The notes: generated by a model not told the origin, from the sequence alone. Shown: positions 44,155 through 53,363, numbered from the stretch's first letter. The stretch is 64,000 bases of DNA from Promethearchaeota archaeon (GCA_019057795.1 JAHLWS010000024.1:33497-97496), one strand, 5' to 3'. Made by a program: numbers and translations.

Positions 44155-45048
44155 TTAAGAAGTTAAAGCGCTTACAATTTCTTCAAAATATTTGAAAATC
44201 GTGGAGTAATGCCCATCGTTTGGATAAAATTTTCCTTCACAATTTGGAATTGCTTTACACATACCACGACCCATCGCAACAGGTACAGCTTCGTCCTCTT
44301 CTCCATGCCATATATACACTTTAAGTTTTGGAGATATATCTTCAGGGCTAAAACCCCAAGGTTTCGCGTATAATTTCCCTTCGTAAAATACTCCTTTATT
44401 TCCTTGACGAAATGCTTCTGCGCTTTCTCTAATAAAAAGAGAAAGCAATTTAGGATCGTCCATAACTTCCCTATCTGGTTCTGGAAACTTTTTAATAGTT
44501 TCCCTCATTTTCCTTTCTGCTTTTTCTAAATCTTTCAAACCTCGAGATTGAAAAGATATCATCAATTTAAAAAGCCATGGCATTCTTCGAATAACAAAAG
44601 AAAATCTGCGAATACTTTTTATTTTTTCTTCTACTTCGAGATCCATTGGTCCTAAACCGCTAATAATACCACAAGTCGTTAAACGCTCAGGAGTTTTATA
44701 TGCACACGCTGCAGCATATGGACCACCCCCTGATATTCCTTCAATAGCAAATTTGTCTATTCCTAAAGCGTCAGCTAGCTCAACTACATCATCTGGCCAG
44801 TCTAAAATGGTACGGTCTTTTTTGAAATCTGAAAGCCCCTTTCCTGGTCTATCGATTCCAATAAGTCTAATATTATTTTGAACAACTCTATCCGCAAAAA
44901 TAGCAACTTCTAAACGAGAACCTGGGAAACCGTGGAAGTGAAATAATGGTTTTACTTCTGGATTACCTAAATCCGCGTAACCAAGTTTCCTTCCATCTTT
45001 TAATTCAAATGTTAGATTAAGATTATCACTCTTAGGCATTTCATACAT
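44155..45048 (-). CDS. Alpha/beta hydrolase, copy B of a recent duplication
   Basis: About 297 residues from ATG 45048 (alternatives: 45039 and 45105; the last would overlap the acetyltransferase). It is nearly identical to copy A at 39330, with the same FHGFPGSRLE, IGIDRPGKGLSD and ISGGGPYAAA motifs and the same acid/His region WHGEEDEAVP and NDGHYSTI. The shared DNA continues about 40 bases past the stop. The copies have only minor coding differences, so both are likely functional. Substrate unknown. Confidence 0.85.
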   Translation of the reverse strand: MYEMPKSDNLNLTFELKDGRKLGYADLGNPEVKPLFHFHGFPGSRLEVAIFADRVVQNNIRLIGIDRPGKGLSDFKKDRTILDWPDDVVELADALGIDKFAIEGISGGGPYAAACAYKTPERLTTCGIISGLGPMDLEVEEKIKSIRRFSFVIRRMPWLFKLMISFQSRGLKDLEKAERKMRETIKKFPEPDREVMDDPKLLSLFIRESAEAFRQGNKGVFYEGKLYAKPWGFSPEDISPKLKVYIWHGEEDEAVPVAMGRGMCKAIPNCEGKFYPNDGHYSTIFKYFEEIVSALTS

Positions 45049-45071
45049 CACGGTAAAAAAATCTAATTTAA

Positions 45072-45599
45072 TCAATTTACTGATTTTATTTCCATATAAA
45101 TCCAATAAGGTTGAAGTCCTGGTGGAACTTCAGTTTCGGGGTATATCTCTCTCTCTTGAAACCCTGCTGAACGATAAACATGTTGTGCAGCAGTCATAAA
45201 TCGGCCAGTATCAAGTAGGATTCTTGAACATCCGAATTCTTTCCCTTTGTTTAAAAGATGTTTTAGTAGGCCTTTTCCAAAACCTTTCCCTCGATAATTT
45301 GGTCTGATATACATTCTTTTTATTACCCCTGTATTAACATTAAGTTTTATTAAAGCACCCATCCCAACTACATTTTTTTTTATTTTTAGTATATAGAAAA
45401 CTCCTTCAGGTGGCACATAGGATGTAAGTTCTTCAACACTAATTTTGGCATAATCTCGAATTGGTTGCCCCAGTAGGGAAACTACATCTATTTTGTAGTG
45501 CTTCATAACTTCATTGGTAATCCAAGACAAATATTCATCGTTTAAATCTATTAAAAGGGATTTATGAACTCTCAAATCAATAGGAATATACTCAATCAT
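45072..45599 (-). CDS. GNAT-family N-acetyltransferase
   Basis: 175 residues. Motif A for acetyl-CoA is IRPNYRGKGFGKGLLKHLL, preceded by VVGMGALIKL and IKRMYI. The C-terminal strand LLDTGRFMTAAQHVYRSAGF completes the fold. Substrate unknown (small amines, amino acids or N-termini are common). It directly precedes hydrolase copy B on the same strand. Confidence 0.87.
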   Translation of the reverse strand: MIEYIPIDLRVHKSLLIDLNDEYLSWITNEVMKHYKIDVVSLLGQPIRDYAKISVEELTSYVPPEGVFYILKIKKNVVGMGALIKLNVNTGVIKRMYIRPNYRGKGFGKGLLKHLLNKGKEFGCSRILLDTGRFMTAAQHVYRSAGFQEREIYPETEVPPGLQPYWIYMEIKSVN

Positions 45600-45721
45600 A
45601 TGTAATCATATGTTTTTTTTTATTAAATAAGTTATACTAAAAAAAAGTAGAATAATAATTATTCTAATTAAAAGAAGGATTCAATTTCTTTTTCCATATA
45701 TTATAATTTTCCTTAATTGAT

Positions 45722-45811
45722 TTAACTACTAAATTTTCGCATTTCATAAATCGTTCTAATATCCAACCCTATATCAGTGTCAAGAATTACAGGAATTTTT
45801 TTGCTATGCAT
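45722..45811 (-). pseudogene. N-terminal relic of a nucleoside hydrolase
   Basis: A 29-codon frame begins MHSKKIPVILDTDIGLDI and then diverges to a stop. The IPVILDTDIGLDIDD stretch is the calcium-binding N-terminal motif of inosine/uridine-preferring nucleoside hydrolases; only the first half survives. The rest of a gene of about 300 codons is absent. It lies in the 350-base gap upstream of the surface protein gene. Confidence 0.65.
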
Positions 45812-45967
45812 TTTCGGTATCCTACTATGAAATAAATATTAAATAAATCTATCAGTTTTCAATTAATTTATCTTTTTCAATAAAAAAGAATTATATGGTT
45901 ACAATGATTATTATAGAAATGCAAATCATTTTCTAATAATTATTTTTTCTTGGTGCTATCAGAACAG

Positions 45968-47269
45968 ATGAGTCGTAAACTAATTTTTAAAAAGGAGAAA
46001 TTTTCTGTCATTGTTTTAATATTTTTTATCGGGACTGTTATAATGGGTTTGGGGTATATGTCATATTCCACATCAAAAACCGTCAGTGGTTCTTATCAGA
46101 TTTCAGGCGCTGAATATGTTGCTTCTAAGATTGAAATATATAATAACGTAGAAATGGGAGAAATAAACATTACTAATCTTCCTGAAAATTCGGTAAACAT
46201 TTTAGAGGCAAATTGGAATTTTGATACACCTAATGGTTATGGTCCAACTACAAATATCATAACGCATAGTAAGATTGGAAATATTCTAAAAATCTTCATT
46301 AACCTTCCTTATCATGAAAATATCTCAAATGTAGAGTTCGACATTTCTATTAATCCCGGTTATGAACTATATGATTTCATTAGTGATACTAGAGAAGCAA
46401 ACATAAAAATAAAATTAATGAATATGAATTTTAATCGTTTTGAAGTTAGTGCGACTACAGGGGATGTTTATATCGATCTTACTTATATAGGTTTTCATAA
46501 TGATCACCTTGTGACTTCTACAACAGGGAGAATCTGGTTAGACTATTGGGAACTTGTATTCATTGGAGGAGGTAAATTTGATGTGTTAACTAGCGCAAGT
46601 AATATTGATATTAAATGGGCACAACATATTAAATGTTATCATGATATAAACATTACAATTACTACAGATGATTATGTAAGATTTAAATATTGGAGCCCGC
46701 TCGAAGTGAGTAGAATGAGAGTTGAATTAGAAGCAACTACCGGTACAAAAAGATTTTCTTCAGATGCTCAAGATTTCATTGAAGTTACCCCAGGTCACTA
46801 TCATTCAGTCAATATTAACGATACGAGTATAGATTTCTTAGATGTTGATTTGGTTACAACAGATGGTTATGTATGGGCTTATATAGTTGATTGTTTTAAA
46901 CCTCAAAGGTATTGTGAACAAACAATTACTCAAATTCCTTGGGAAGTACATACTAATGGCTCCTATGTTATTCCAAGAGCAGGACATGATGTTTCAACTA
47001 TTGAAGTCTATAATGATACAACAAACGCACCAATTACATATCTATTGTTAAATCAAAGTTCAGATAATATTTTGGAAGCAAATTGGGATTTAATTTACTT
47101 ACAGGGGCCTAAAAATGGATTAGGTACAATAGAAGTTGAATTTTCACATCAAATTGTTGGAGATGTTTTAAAGATATATATAGATTTAATCTACCAACCA
47201 GATCTAATCAGACCTGTATTCTATGGAGGATATTTAAATATTCATACTCCTCCAAATTATGGTATTTGA
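45968..47269 (+). CDS. Membrane-anchored beta-rich surface protein (DUF4097-like)
   Basis: About 433 residues from ATG 45968 (TTG 45950 is the alternative). One N-terminal membrane helix (VIVLIFFIGTVIMGLGYMSY) is followed by an exterior beta-sheet protein. Two parts repeat: an NILEANWNF module with flanking TNIITHSKIGNILKIFINLPY at about residues 80-125, and NILEANWDL with VGDVLKIYIDLIYQ near the C-terminus. The second copy ends just after that strand, so the last module may be truncated. Turns with ATTGDVYID and STTGRIWLD recall the TG-repeat protein at 15669. Surface role likely. Confidence 0.65.
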   Translation: MSRKLIFKKEKFSVIVLIFFIGTVIMGLGYMSYSTSKTVSGSYQISGAEYVASKIEIYNNVEMGEINITNLPENSVNILEANWNFDTPNGYGPTTNIITHSKIGNILKIFINLPYHENISNVEFDISINPGYELYDFISDTREANIKIKLMNMNFNRFEVSATTGDVYIDLTYIGFHNDHLVTSTTGRIWLDYWELVFIGGGKFDVLTSASNIDIKWAQHIKCYHDINITITTDDYVRFKYWSPLEVSRMRVELEATTGTKRFSSDAQDFIEVTPGHYHSVNINDTSIDFLDVDLVTTDGYVWAYIVDCFKPQRYCEQTITQIPWEVHTNGSYVIPRAGHDVSTIEVYNDTTNAPITYLLLNQSSDNILEANWDLIYLQGPKNGLGTIEVEFSHQIVGDVLKIYIDLIYQPDLIRPVFYGGYLNIHTPPNYGI

Positions 47270-47334
47270 ACTAAGATTAAAGGCTTAACAACTAATTAAA
47301 AAGAAATAGAAATAATCATTTCTCTTTTAATTAA

Positions 47335-47772
47335 TCATATTAAGTTAAATCCTACAAATTGATAAAATTCGGGAATCAAAGAAAAGATAAGATACAAAAC
47401 TGTTAACGTTAATAAAGATATCCATAAGGATTTTTCCCAGCTAATATCGATCAAGTATTTATTGAAGACAAGAATTAATAAAAATCCGGATATTGAAACA
47501 AGATTAATCAAAAAATTATTTCCTCCATTATCAAATCGCAATAATATTAATGAATCTCCAAGAATTTGAAGTAAAAATGCCATCACGCCAAAAAATAACG
47601 GAAGTAACATAACAAGAATAAAACTAGAAAGGATTATCATATATTTCTTCTCTAAAGCCTTTTGCTTTGATTCAAATCGCAGAACCAGAGCAAAAATAAT
47701 TAAGGACATAATTACTCCAATAATAACCAACCACATTATGTTATACAATAGATATTCAACTTGAAATAGCAT
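47335..47772 (-). CDS. Four-helix membrane protein, unknown function
   Basis: 145 residues with four hydrophobic segments (about 13-32, 43-67, 84-105 and 113-135). No motif recognised. The gene lies downstream of the surface protein in the opposite orientation and is isolated. Confidence 0.55.
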   Translation of the reverse strand: MLFQVEYLLYNIMWLVIIGVIMSLIIFALVLRFESKQKALEKKYMIILSSFILVMLLPLFFGVMAFLLQILGDSLILLRFDNGGNNFLINLVSISGFLLILVFNKYLIDISWEKSLWISLLTLTVLYLIFSLIPEFYQFVGFNLI

Positions 47773-47926
47773 ATTTTCTAACCGTTTAAAAAATCATTAT
47801 TAGCTTTTAATTGCTATAAGGATAACTCCTTTTTATATCTATTAAAAGAATTTGTCAACTTTAAAATATTACTAAATAAAAAGAAATTCAGTTAATAAAA
47901 GATAAGAGAATGATTTAATCAGAATG

Positions 47927-48394
47927 TTAATTAATTTCAATTCCGCACGAAGGACAAATTAGTGTATCTTTATCGATTTTATTTCCGCAGTTGTGACAAT
48001 GCGATGCTTCACTTTTTTGTTTTGGGAGAGCTTTTGGAGGTGGGCTTTCTTCTATTCTTTCAAGTAAGGAAAAGAGGTTAGAAAATAAACCGTTATACCA
48101 AGAATTTTTAAGTTTATCGACTCTTAGTATTGTTCTTGAAAGAGGTGTAGCTTCTACTCGAATCAGGGTTTTGTTGTTTTTTAAATCGTAAAAATTAATT
48201 CGAATTCGCTTCTTCCAATTCGGATCATGGCCCGTATTGGTCATCATAGTCCCTTGTTTAGCTTCTATAAAAGTAGGAGGAGTATACTTTTTTATTTTGG
48301 CTTTATGTTGGCCGATTATCCATTGCATTGCGAGCTTAAAAGCTTTATCAATAGGAATTTGAAGAGTTTCCTCATAAATCACACTAACATTCAT
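47927..48394 (-). CDS. Hypothetical protein with C-terminal zinc ribbon
   Basis: 155 residues. The N-terminal ~110 residues form a mixed alpha/beta domain of unknown family. A linker of prolines and charged residues leads to a zinc ribbon, CHNCGNKIDKDTLICPSCG. The CxxC pairs resemble zinc-ribbon domains used for protein or nucleic-acid contact. The similar C-terminal ribbon in the gene at 9521 has a different N-terminus. Confidence 0.7.
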   Translation of the reverse strand: MNVSVIYEETLQIPIDKAFKLAMQWIIGQHKAKIKKYTPPTFIEAKQGTMMTNTGHDPNWKKRIRINFYDLKNNKTLIRVEATPLSRTILRVDKLKNSWYNGLFSNLFSLLERIEESPPPKALPKQKSEASHCHNCGNKIDKDTLICPSCGIEIN

Positions 48395-48472
48395 AAGAAC
48401 TATATATATAAGTTCGTATCATCTATAATTTTTGCCATCGGATTATTTTCTCAAATACAATTTTGATAAAAG

Positions 48473-49897
48473 CTATAGACCTAATTCCCGTAACTTACGA
48501 GTAATTTCTTTTTTTTTGATACCTTTCAGATCAAACCATTTATAAAAGATTAACGCACCCACACTGCAAAAAATGAATGGAATTAATCCTTGAGTTATCC
48601 GAAGACCTACTAAGGCATTAACCTGATGAGAAACATCTAATGGGTCATAAATTGTGAGCGCGTGAATAATTGCTATAATAAAACTCTGAAACACTACAGA
48701 AGAGCGAATGAAAAAGTTTCTAATTCCAAGTAAAGTAGTCTCATGATGTTTTTTTAATTTCACAGCGATTTCGTCGTAACAATCAGCCAAAACGGGTGAT
48801 AACATAATTAAGAATAATGTTATTGATACTCCGTTTAGAATGCTTGTTAAATAGAACTGAAACGCGTTCACAATAAAGAGGTTTAATAATAGACTTACTC
48901 CATAGAAAGCTAAACCTATTGCATAAGTGTTCGAATGTCCTATTCTTTTAGCTAAGCGAGCCCATATAGGAATTGTTAGAAAAGAAGATAAGAGCATTAA
49001 AAGTGAACCTAAGCTTCTTATGTGTTGCCCCTCTTGTAGAACATCGTCAATAAAGTTGACTGTATTCATGCTCATAAGACCAAACGCAATCATGAATGTA
49101 AGGTAAGAAAATACAGCCAACATGAAATTCTTTTGTTTTATAGCCATTTTCATGGTTTTAAAAAAGGAAATTTTCTTCGAGTTGTCATACCCTAGGATAA
49201 ATCTCTCTTTTATTACATTAGATTCCTTGGATCCAGGTATAAACACCAAAAATGAGCACGAGAGTACAATAATGCTGATAAACGCAGCGATTGTGAACGA
49301 AGTTGGATTCCCGGGATCAATTACTTGTGACCAGATTGTGATTGCTACGAAATTTGCTATAAATACAAAAATTTGAGTCAATATCCCTCCTTTTCTACGC
49401 GTTGTATCTCCCCTAAAATGTGCGGCAAAAGCACCAAAAGAATGCGTTTGAAGAAGAGAAAACGATATATCGTATAGAAATACGATTATTATATAATATA
49501 TTAGAATGGGCAATACACTTTCAATCCCTGATACTTGAGGTGGTGTAAATAGGAAGAAAAACAGGATAATTGTAGGAATCCCTCCGATAATGATCCATGG
49601 CGTATGAAACCCTCGCTTTCTGGTCCATTTGAAAGGTTTATCTGTAAGATATCCTATAAACGGGTTAACCAACATACTCATTATTACAATTAGTGTATTT
49701 GCGAGTGCCATATATATTGGCCATAAAGGAACTATACTGATTAAACCGAGCTCTCCTTCGTAGAATGTCCAGACATAATTATTGAAAGCTATCATTAAAT
49801 AGGTATTCAAAAAATATCCGGTTGAAAACATTACCATCTTTATCATACTTGGTTCTTCAGGTTGAGTATGATTCACATCATTATTTGAGGTTTTCAT
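48473..49897 (-). CDS. GPH-family (MelB-like) sugar:cation symporter
   Basis: 474 residues with about 12 membrane helices. Loop motifs of the GPH/MFS sugar-symporter family are present: NPFIGYLTDKPFKWTRKRGF followed by a long transmembrane stretch, and LLQTHSFGAFAAHFRGDTT. The family imports glycosides or glucuronides with H+ or Na+. Its presence with the GH2 beta-glucuronidase is consistent with glucuronide uptake, though the genes are 24 kb apart. Confidence 0.82.
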   Translation of the reverse strand: MKTSNNDVNHTQPEEPSMIKMVMFSTGYFLNTYLMIAFNNYVWTFYEGELGLISIVPLWPIYMALANTLIVIMSMLVNPFIGYLTDKPFKWTRKRGFHTPWIIIGGIPTIILFFFLFTPPQVSGIESVLPILIYYIIIVFLYDISFSLLQTHSFGAFAAHFRGDTTRRKGGILTQIFVFIANFVAITIWSQVIDPGNPTSFTIAAFISIIVLSCSFLVFIPGSKESNVIKERFILGYDNSKKISFFKTMKMAIKQKNFMLAVFSYLTFMIAFGLMSMNTVNFIDDVLQEGQHIRSLGSLLMLLSSFLTIPIWARLAKRIGHSNTYAIGLAFYGVSLLLNLFIVNAFQFYLTSILNGVSITLFLIMLSPVLADCYDEIAVKLKKHHETTLLGIRNFFIRSSVVFQSFIIAIIHALTIYDPLDVSHQVNALVGLRITQGLIPFIFCSVGALIFYKWFDLKGIKKKEITRKLRELGL

Positions 49898-50108
49898 CTT
49901 TTATTTCAGAGTTTATTCTTGATATTATTTTATTCGTTCTATTATTTATTAAAGTATACTCCTAAAAAGCAAAAAATAATGTATTGATTCAAATTATAGT
50001 TTATTAGAATAAATTTTAATAAATACTAAGCGATTTTTAATTTAAATCTTGTTTTAATCTTGTTCTCTATGAGATTCTACTAAATTTTATATAAAGGAGG
50101 TTTTTATC

Positions 50109-51233
50109 ATAAGATTGCTCGAATACGAGAGTAAAGAAATTTTTAGCAAGTTTGATATTCCATTAGTTAAGAATATGTTAATTCTAAGGGGTGAAGATAT
50201 TGAAGACAAAGTTAAAGGGTTTTCATTTCCAGCAATTGTTAAATCACAAATCGCTATTGGAAGCAGAAAAAAAGCAGGGTTAATAAAAATTGCTAAATCC
50301 ACAAATGAGGCAATTTCACTGTGTAATGAGTTTTTTAATAGAAATATAGCTGGGTTTCATGTTGAAGCAATTCTTATTGAAGAACTCGTAACAATAGAAC
50401 ATGAGTATTATTGTTCTATAGCTTTAGATGCCTCTGGGAGACAATTTTTTCTAATTGCTAGCAAAGAAGGGGGGATTGATATTGAAGAGGTTGCTAAAAC
50501 AGCTCCAGACGCAATATTAAAGGAGAGTTTTTCCTTTCAAGATGGGTTGTCTGAAGTGTTAGCAAGTGAAGTCGCTCGTCAATTGGGATTTAGTGGCAAA
50601 CAAATTGTAACAGCTTCAAAAATATTCATGAAATTATGGGATATAGCTTTGAAATTAGAGGCACAACTCGTAGAAATAAATCCTCTGGTAATGACTCCTT
50701 CTGGAATAATTGCCGTAGATGGGAAAATGATTCTAGATGATGATGCGGCGTTTCGTCAGCCAATCATTCAAAACTTACAGGAGAGGAAGTTAAGTGAACT
50801 AGAGAAGCTTGCGAAAAAAGCAGGCTTTTCGTTTGTTGAACTATCCGGAGAGATTGGTATCTTAGCAAATGGAGCAGGACTCACGATGGCTTTGTTAGAT
50901 GTATTGTCTGATTTAGGTTTACAACCAGCTAATTTTTTAGATGTTGGGGGCGGGGCTAGTAAGGAAAGGGTATATAAGGCGTTGGAATTGATTTTTAAAT
51001 TGCAGCCGAAAGTTATTTTGGTAAATATTTTTGGAGGTATCACGCGATGTGACATAGTTGCTCAAGCGATAATTCAAGCTCTCAAAGATTTTTCAGATGC
51101 TCCACCAATGGTTATTAGACTAACAGGGACTAATGAAAAAGAAGGGATTGCCTTGCTTAAAGAGGCAAACATGGTTGCTTTTCAAGACGTTATGGAGGCA
51201 GTTAAAAAAGTAAAAGAGGTGCTGAGTGAATAG
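50109..51233 (+). CDS. sucC: Succinyl-CoA synthetase beta subunit (ADP-forming)
   Basis: 373-375 residues with an ATP-grasp N-terminal half (LLEYESKEIFSKFDIPL) and the C-terminal CoA-ligase domain (DVGGGASKERVYKALELIFK, NIFGGITRCDIVAQ). It makes succinyl-CoA from succinate and ATP, or the reverse. The start is unusual: a GGAGG ribosome site at 50096-50100 is 8 bases from ATA 50109, and translating from there gives (M)RLLEYESKEIF, matching the family start. TTG 50115 is the nearest conventional codon but is 14 bases from the site. sucD overlaps the end. Confidence 0.9.
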   Translation: MRLLEYESKEIFSKFDIPLVKNMLILRGEDIEDKVKGFSFPAIVKSQIAIGSRKKAGLIKIAKSTNEAISLCNEFFNRNIAGFHVEAILIEELVTIEHEYYCSIALDASGRQFFLIASKEGGIDIEEVAKTAPDAILKESFSFQDGLSEVLASEVARQLGFSGKQIVTASKIFMKLWDIALKLEAQLVEINPLVMTPSGIIAVDGKMILDDDAAFRQPIIQNLQERKLSELEKLAKKAGFSFVELSGEIGILANGAGLTMALLDVLSDLGLQPANFLDVGGGASKERVYKALELIFKLQPKVILVNIFGGITRCDIVAQAIIQALKDFSDAPPMVIRLTGTNEKEGIALLKEANMVAFQDVMEAVKKVKEVLSE

Positions 51234-51234
51234 C

Positions 51235-52095
51235 ATGTATATTAATGAAAACTCAAAAGTAATCGTTCAAGGCATTACGGGAAAACAGGGGATGTTTCAC
51301 ACTCAAATTATGCTTAATTATGGTACTAAAATTGTTGCTGGAGTTACACCCGGAAAGGGGGGTCAAGAAGTATACGGTGTTCCCGTTTTTAGTAAAGTAA
51401 ACGAAGCAATTCAAGAAACAAGCGCAGATACAAGTATAGTTTTTGTTCCAGCAAGATTCGCTTTAGGTGCAGTTATGGAAAGTCTAGATGCAGGAATCAA
51501 GATGACATGTATTATAACCGAAAATGTTCCCGTGTTTGATATGATTAGGCTTGTTGAGAAAGCTAAGGAAAAAGAACTATATTTAATCGGTCCGAATTGC
51601 CCTGGTATGTTAATCCCCGATAAAATCAAATTAGGTATAATGCCAAGTGATATGTGTCATTACGGTGATGTCGCAGTAATCTCTAAAAGTGGAACATTGT
51701 CTTACGAAATAACAAAAACAATTGGAAATAGTGGTATAGGAGTTTCAGTATATGTGGGAATTGGTGGAGATCCTGTGAGAGGAACAACTATGCAAGAAGC
51801 TGTAGCGTATTATTCAAAAGATCCTAAAACTAAAACAATCGTTCTAATCGGAGAAATTGGAAGTGACGAAGAGGAAAAAACTGCGGAATATATTAAGAAA
51901 AATGTTTCTAAACCAGTAATCGCTTATATAGCAGGAAAAAGTGCCCCAGAAGGAAAAAGAATGGGTCATGCCGGTGCAATAATTTCTGGCAATTTTGGGT
52001 CTGCTAAAGGGAAGATTCAAGCATTAGAAGCTGCTGGTGCATCAATAGCAAATTTACCCTGGGATATTCCAAAAATAATACAAGAATTAACTTAA
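51235..52095 (+). CDS. sucD: Succinyl-CoA synthetase alpha subunit
   Basis: About 286 residues from ATG 51235; GTG 51226 is the in-frame alternative overlapping sucC. The N-terminal CoA-binding Rossmann domain (VIVQGITGKQGMFHTQIML, AGVTPGKGGQ) is followed by the domain carrying the phosphohistidine in MGHAGAIISG. With sucC it forms the heterodimeric succinyl-CoA synthetase that catalyses the ATP-linked step of the reductive or oxidative TCA cycle. Confidence 0.92.
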   Translation: MYINENSKVIVQGITGKQGMFHTQIMLNYGTKIVAGVTPGKGGQEVYGVPVFSKVNEAIQETSADTSIVFVPARFALGAVMESLDAGIKMTCIITENVPVFDMIRLVEKAKEKELYLIGPNCPGMLIPDKIKLGIMPSDMCHYGDVAVISKSGTLSYEITKTIGNSGIGVSVYVGIGGDPVRGTTMQEAVAYYSKDPKTKTIVLIGEIGSDEEEKTAEYIKKNVSKPVIAYIAGKSAPEGKRMGHAGAIISGNFGSAKGKIQALEAAGASIANLPWDIPKIIQELT

Positions 52096-52186
52096 ATAAA
52101 TACGCTGTAGGAATTAAAATAAGAGAAGCAATTTTATTTAATGCTTCTAGCTCGATTAAGAACTATTAAAAAAATTCTGATCCTTA

Positions 52187-52204
52187 GAAAAAGTTTTAAA
52201 TACT
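52187..52204 (+). promoter_or_regulatory. Archaeal BRE/TATA-like promoter of the AbrB/VapC pair
   Basis: The sequence GAAAAAGTTTTAAATACT has an A/G-rich BRE-like part followed by a TTTAAATA TATA box, about 25 bases upstream of the first possible start (52230). This spacing would give a near-leaderless transcript. Recognised by consensus only. Confidence 0.5.
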
Positions 52205-52229
52205 AAGTGTTTTTCTATTTTACTTAGGG

Positions 52230-52490
52230 ATGCATATGGAAGTAAAAAATATCATAAAAGAGAAATTAGTAACTATTACAAACCAAGGAATGATCACTAT
52301 ACCTGCGATCTTGAGAAAGATGCACAATTTAAAGGACGGTGACAAAATTTTAATTGTTGAAGATGAAGGTACTTTAAAGTTGATTCCAATTAAAGAATTA
52401 AAAGAAATCCAAAAAGACTCATATAATACTAAAGAAATGCTTGATCAAATGGAAAAAGCCAAAAAAGCAGAGATTCGAAGGGAAACATAA
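52230..52490 (+). CDS. AbrB/MazE-type antitoxin
   Basis: 86 residues (alternative start ATG 52236, which sits after an AGGGA site). The swapped-hairpin SpoVT-AbrB motif is KLVTITNQGMITIPAILRKM, then LKDGDKILIVEDEGTLKLIP. The C-terminus (EMLDQMEKAKKAEIRRE) is a helical toxin-binding tail. The stop is directly followed by the toxin start. It likely represses the operon through the BRE/TATA promoter at 52187. Confidence 0.85.
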   Translation: MHMEVKNIIKEKLVTITNQGMITIPAILRKMHNLKDGDKILIVEDEGTLKLIPIKELKEIQKDSYNTKEMLDQMEKAKKAEIRRET

Positions 52491-52904
52491 ATGAAAAAGC
52501 AAATATGTTTAGACACGGGAATTATTACTCTACTCTATTCAAAAGGTAAGCCAAGCCAAATTACAACGCTTTTCAATCAAATAAGAAAAGATGAACTTGA
52601 AGCACATATAGTTTCACCAATAATAACTGAAGCTTTTTTTCAGATATGTAAGTTAAGGGGAAAAGTAGATGCAGAAATAACAATTGCAACATTCTTAAAT
52701 ACTTATCCAATTAAACTAATCAATTTAAACCAGTCATTAATAATTAAAGCGGGATTATTAAAGTGTCAGCATTATGACGAGCTGTCTTATAACGATTGTT
52801 TTGCAGTTGCTTATGCTTTAAATAAAAAATTAACATTTCACACAACTGAGAAAAATCTTGGAAAAATACTCCCAAACTTAAGGATAAAATCATATATTTT
52901 CTAA
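52491..52904 (+). CDS. PIN-domain toxin (VapC-like)
   Basis: 137 residues. PIN metal ligands: D8 in ICLDTGII, the mid Glu in IITEAFFQI, D in LSYNDCFAVAYAL, and the last position in HTTEKNLGK, where a Glu follows the usual Thr. These catalyse Mg-dependent RNA cleavage. Translated immediately after the AbrB-type antitoxin, giving a VapBC-like pair with an AbrB partner. The specific RNA target is unknown. Confidence 0.85.
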   Translation: MKKQICLDTGIITLLYSKGKPSQITTLFNQIRKDELEAHIVSPIITEAFFQICKLRGKVDAEITIATFLNTYPIKLINLNQSLIIKAGLLKCQHYDELSYNDCFAVAYALNKKLTFHTTEKNLGKILPNLRIKSYIF

Positions 52905-53006
52905 AAAACACTCGTGAAAAAAGTAATATGAAGTATTCTTTCACTATTAATGCTAATTTTTTGGTTCAAATTAAAACATAATCTACCAGAAAAAAGAAAA
53001 ACTTTG

Positions 53007-53363
53007 ATGATAAATAAAGTAAAAGTGATTAAATCTCATCATTCAGATGTGTTGATTCCTTTTCAAGCTGAAAAGGGCGAAATTGTCAATGGTAAAGAAA
53101 AACCTACTCAATGGGAAGGATGGCTTTATTGTAAAAAAAAGGATGGAATTTACGGTTGGGTCCCTAAGGCGTTCGTTACTCCAATAAAGGATTCATCTGA
53201 AGAGTTCCAGTTCATCCGTACTTATAATGCATTTGAGATCTCAGCATCAAAGGGAGAATTTGTCAAAATAAAAGAAATAGAAAGTGGATGGGCAAGTATT
53301 GAAAATGAAAGTGGAAAAATGGGTTGGATTCCATTAGAAAATCTCGATATTACTGAACTTTAA
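53007..53363 (+). CDS. Tandem SH3-like domain protein
   Basis: About 118 residues from ATG 53007 (an earlier ATG at 52950 would add 19 residues overlapping the spacer). Two SH3-like units are visible: VKVIKSHHSDVLIPFQAEKG with WEGWLYCKKKDGIYGWVPKA, and AFEISASKGEFVKIKE with GWASIENESGKMGWIPLENL. Each has the ALYDY-like start, the GxYGWVP turn and the terminal strand. Such domains bind short peptides, and cytoplasmic SH3 proteins are uncommon in archaea. It has no anchor or signal. Partner unknown. Confidence 0.7.
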   Translation: MINKVKVIKSHHSDVLIPFQAEKGEIVNGKEKPTQWEGWLYCKKKDGIYGWVPKAFVTPIKDSSEEFQFIRTYNAFEISASKGEFVKIKEIESGWASIENESGKMGWIPLENLDITEL

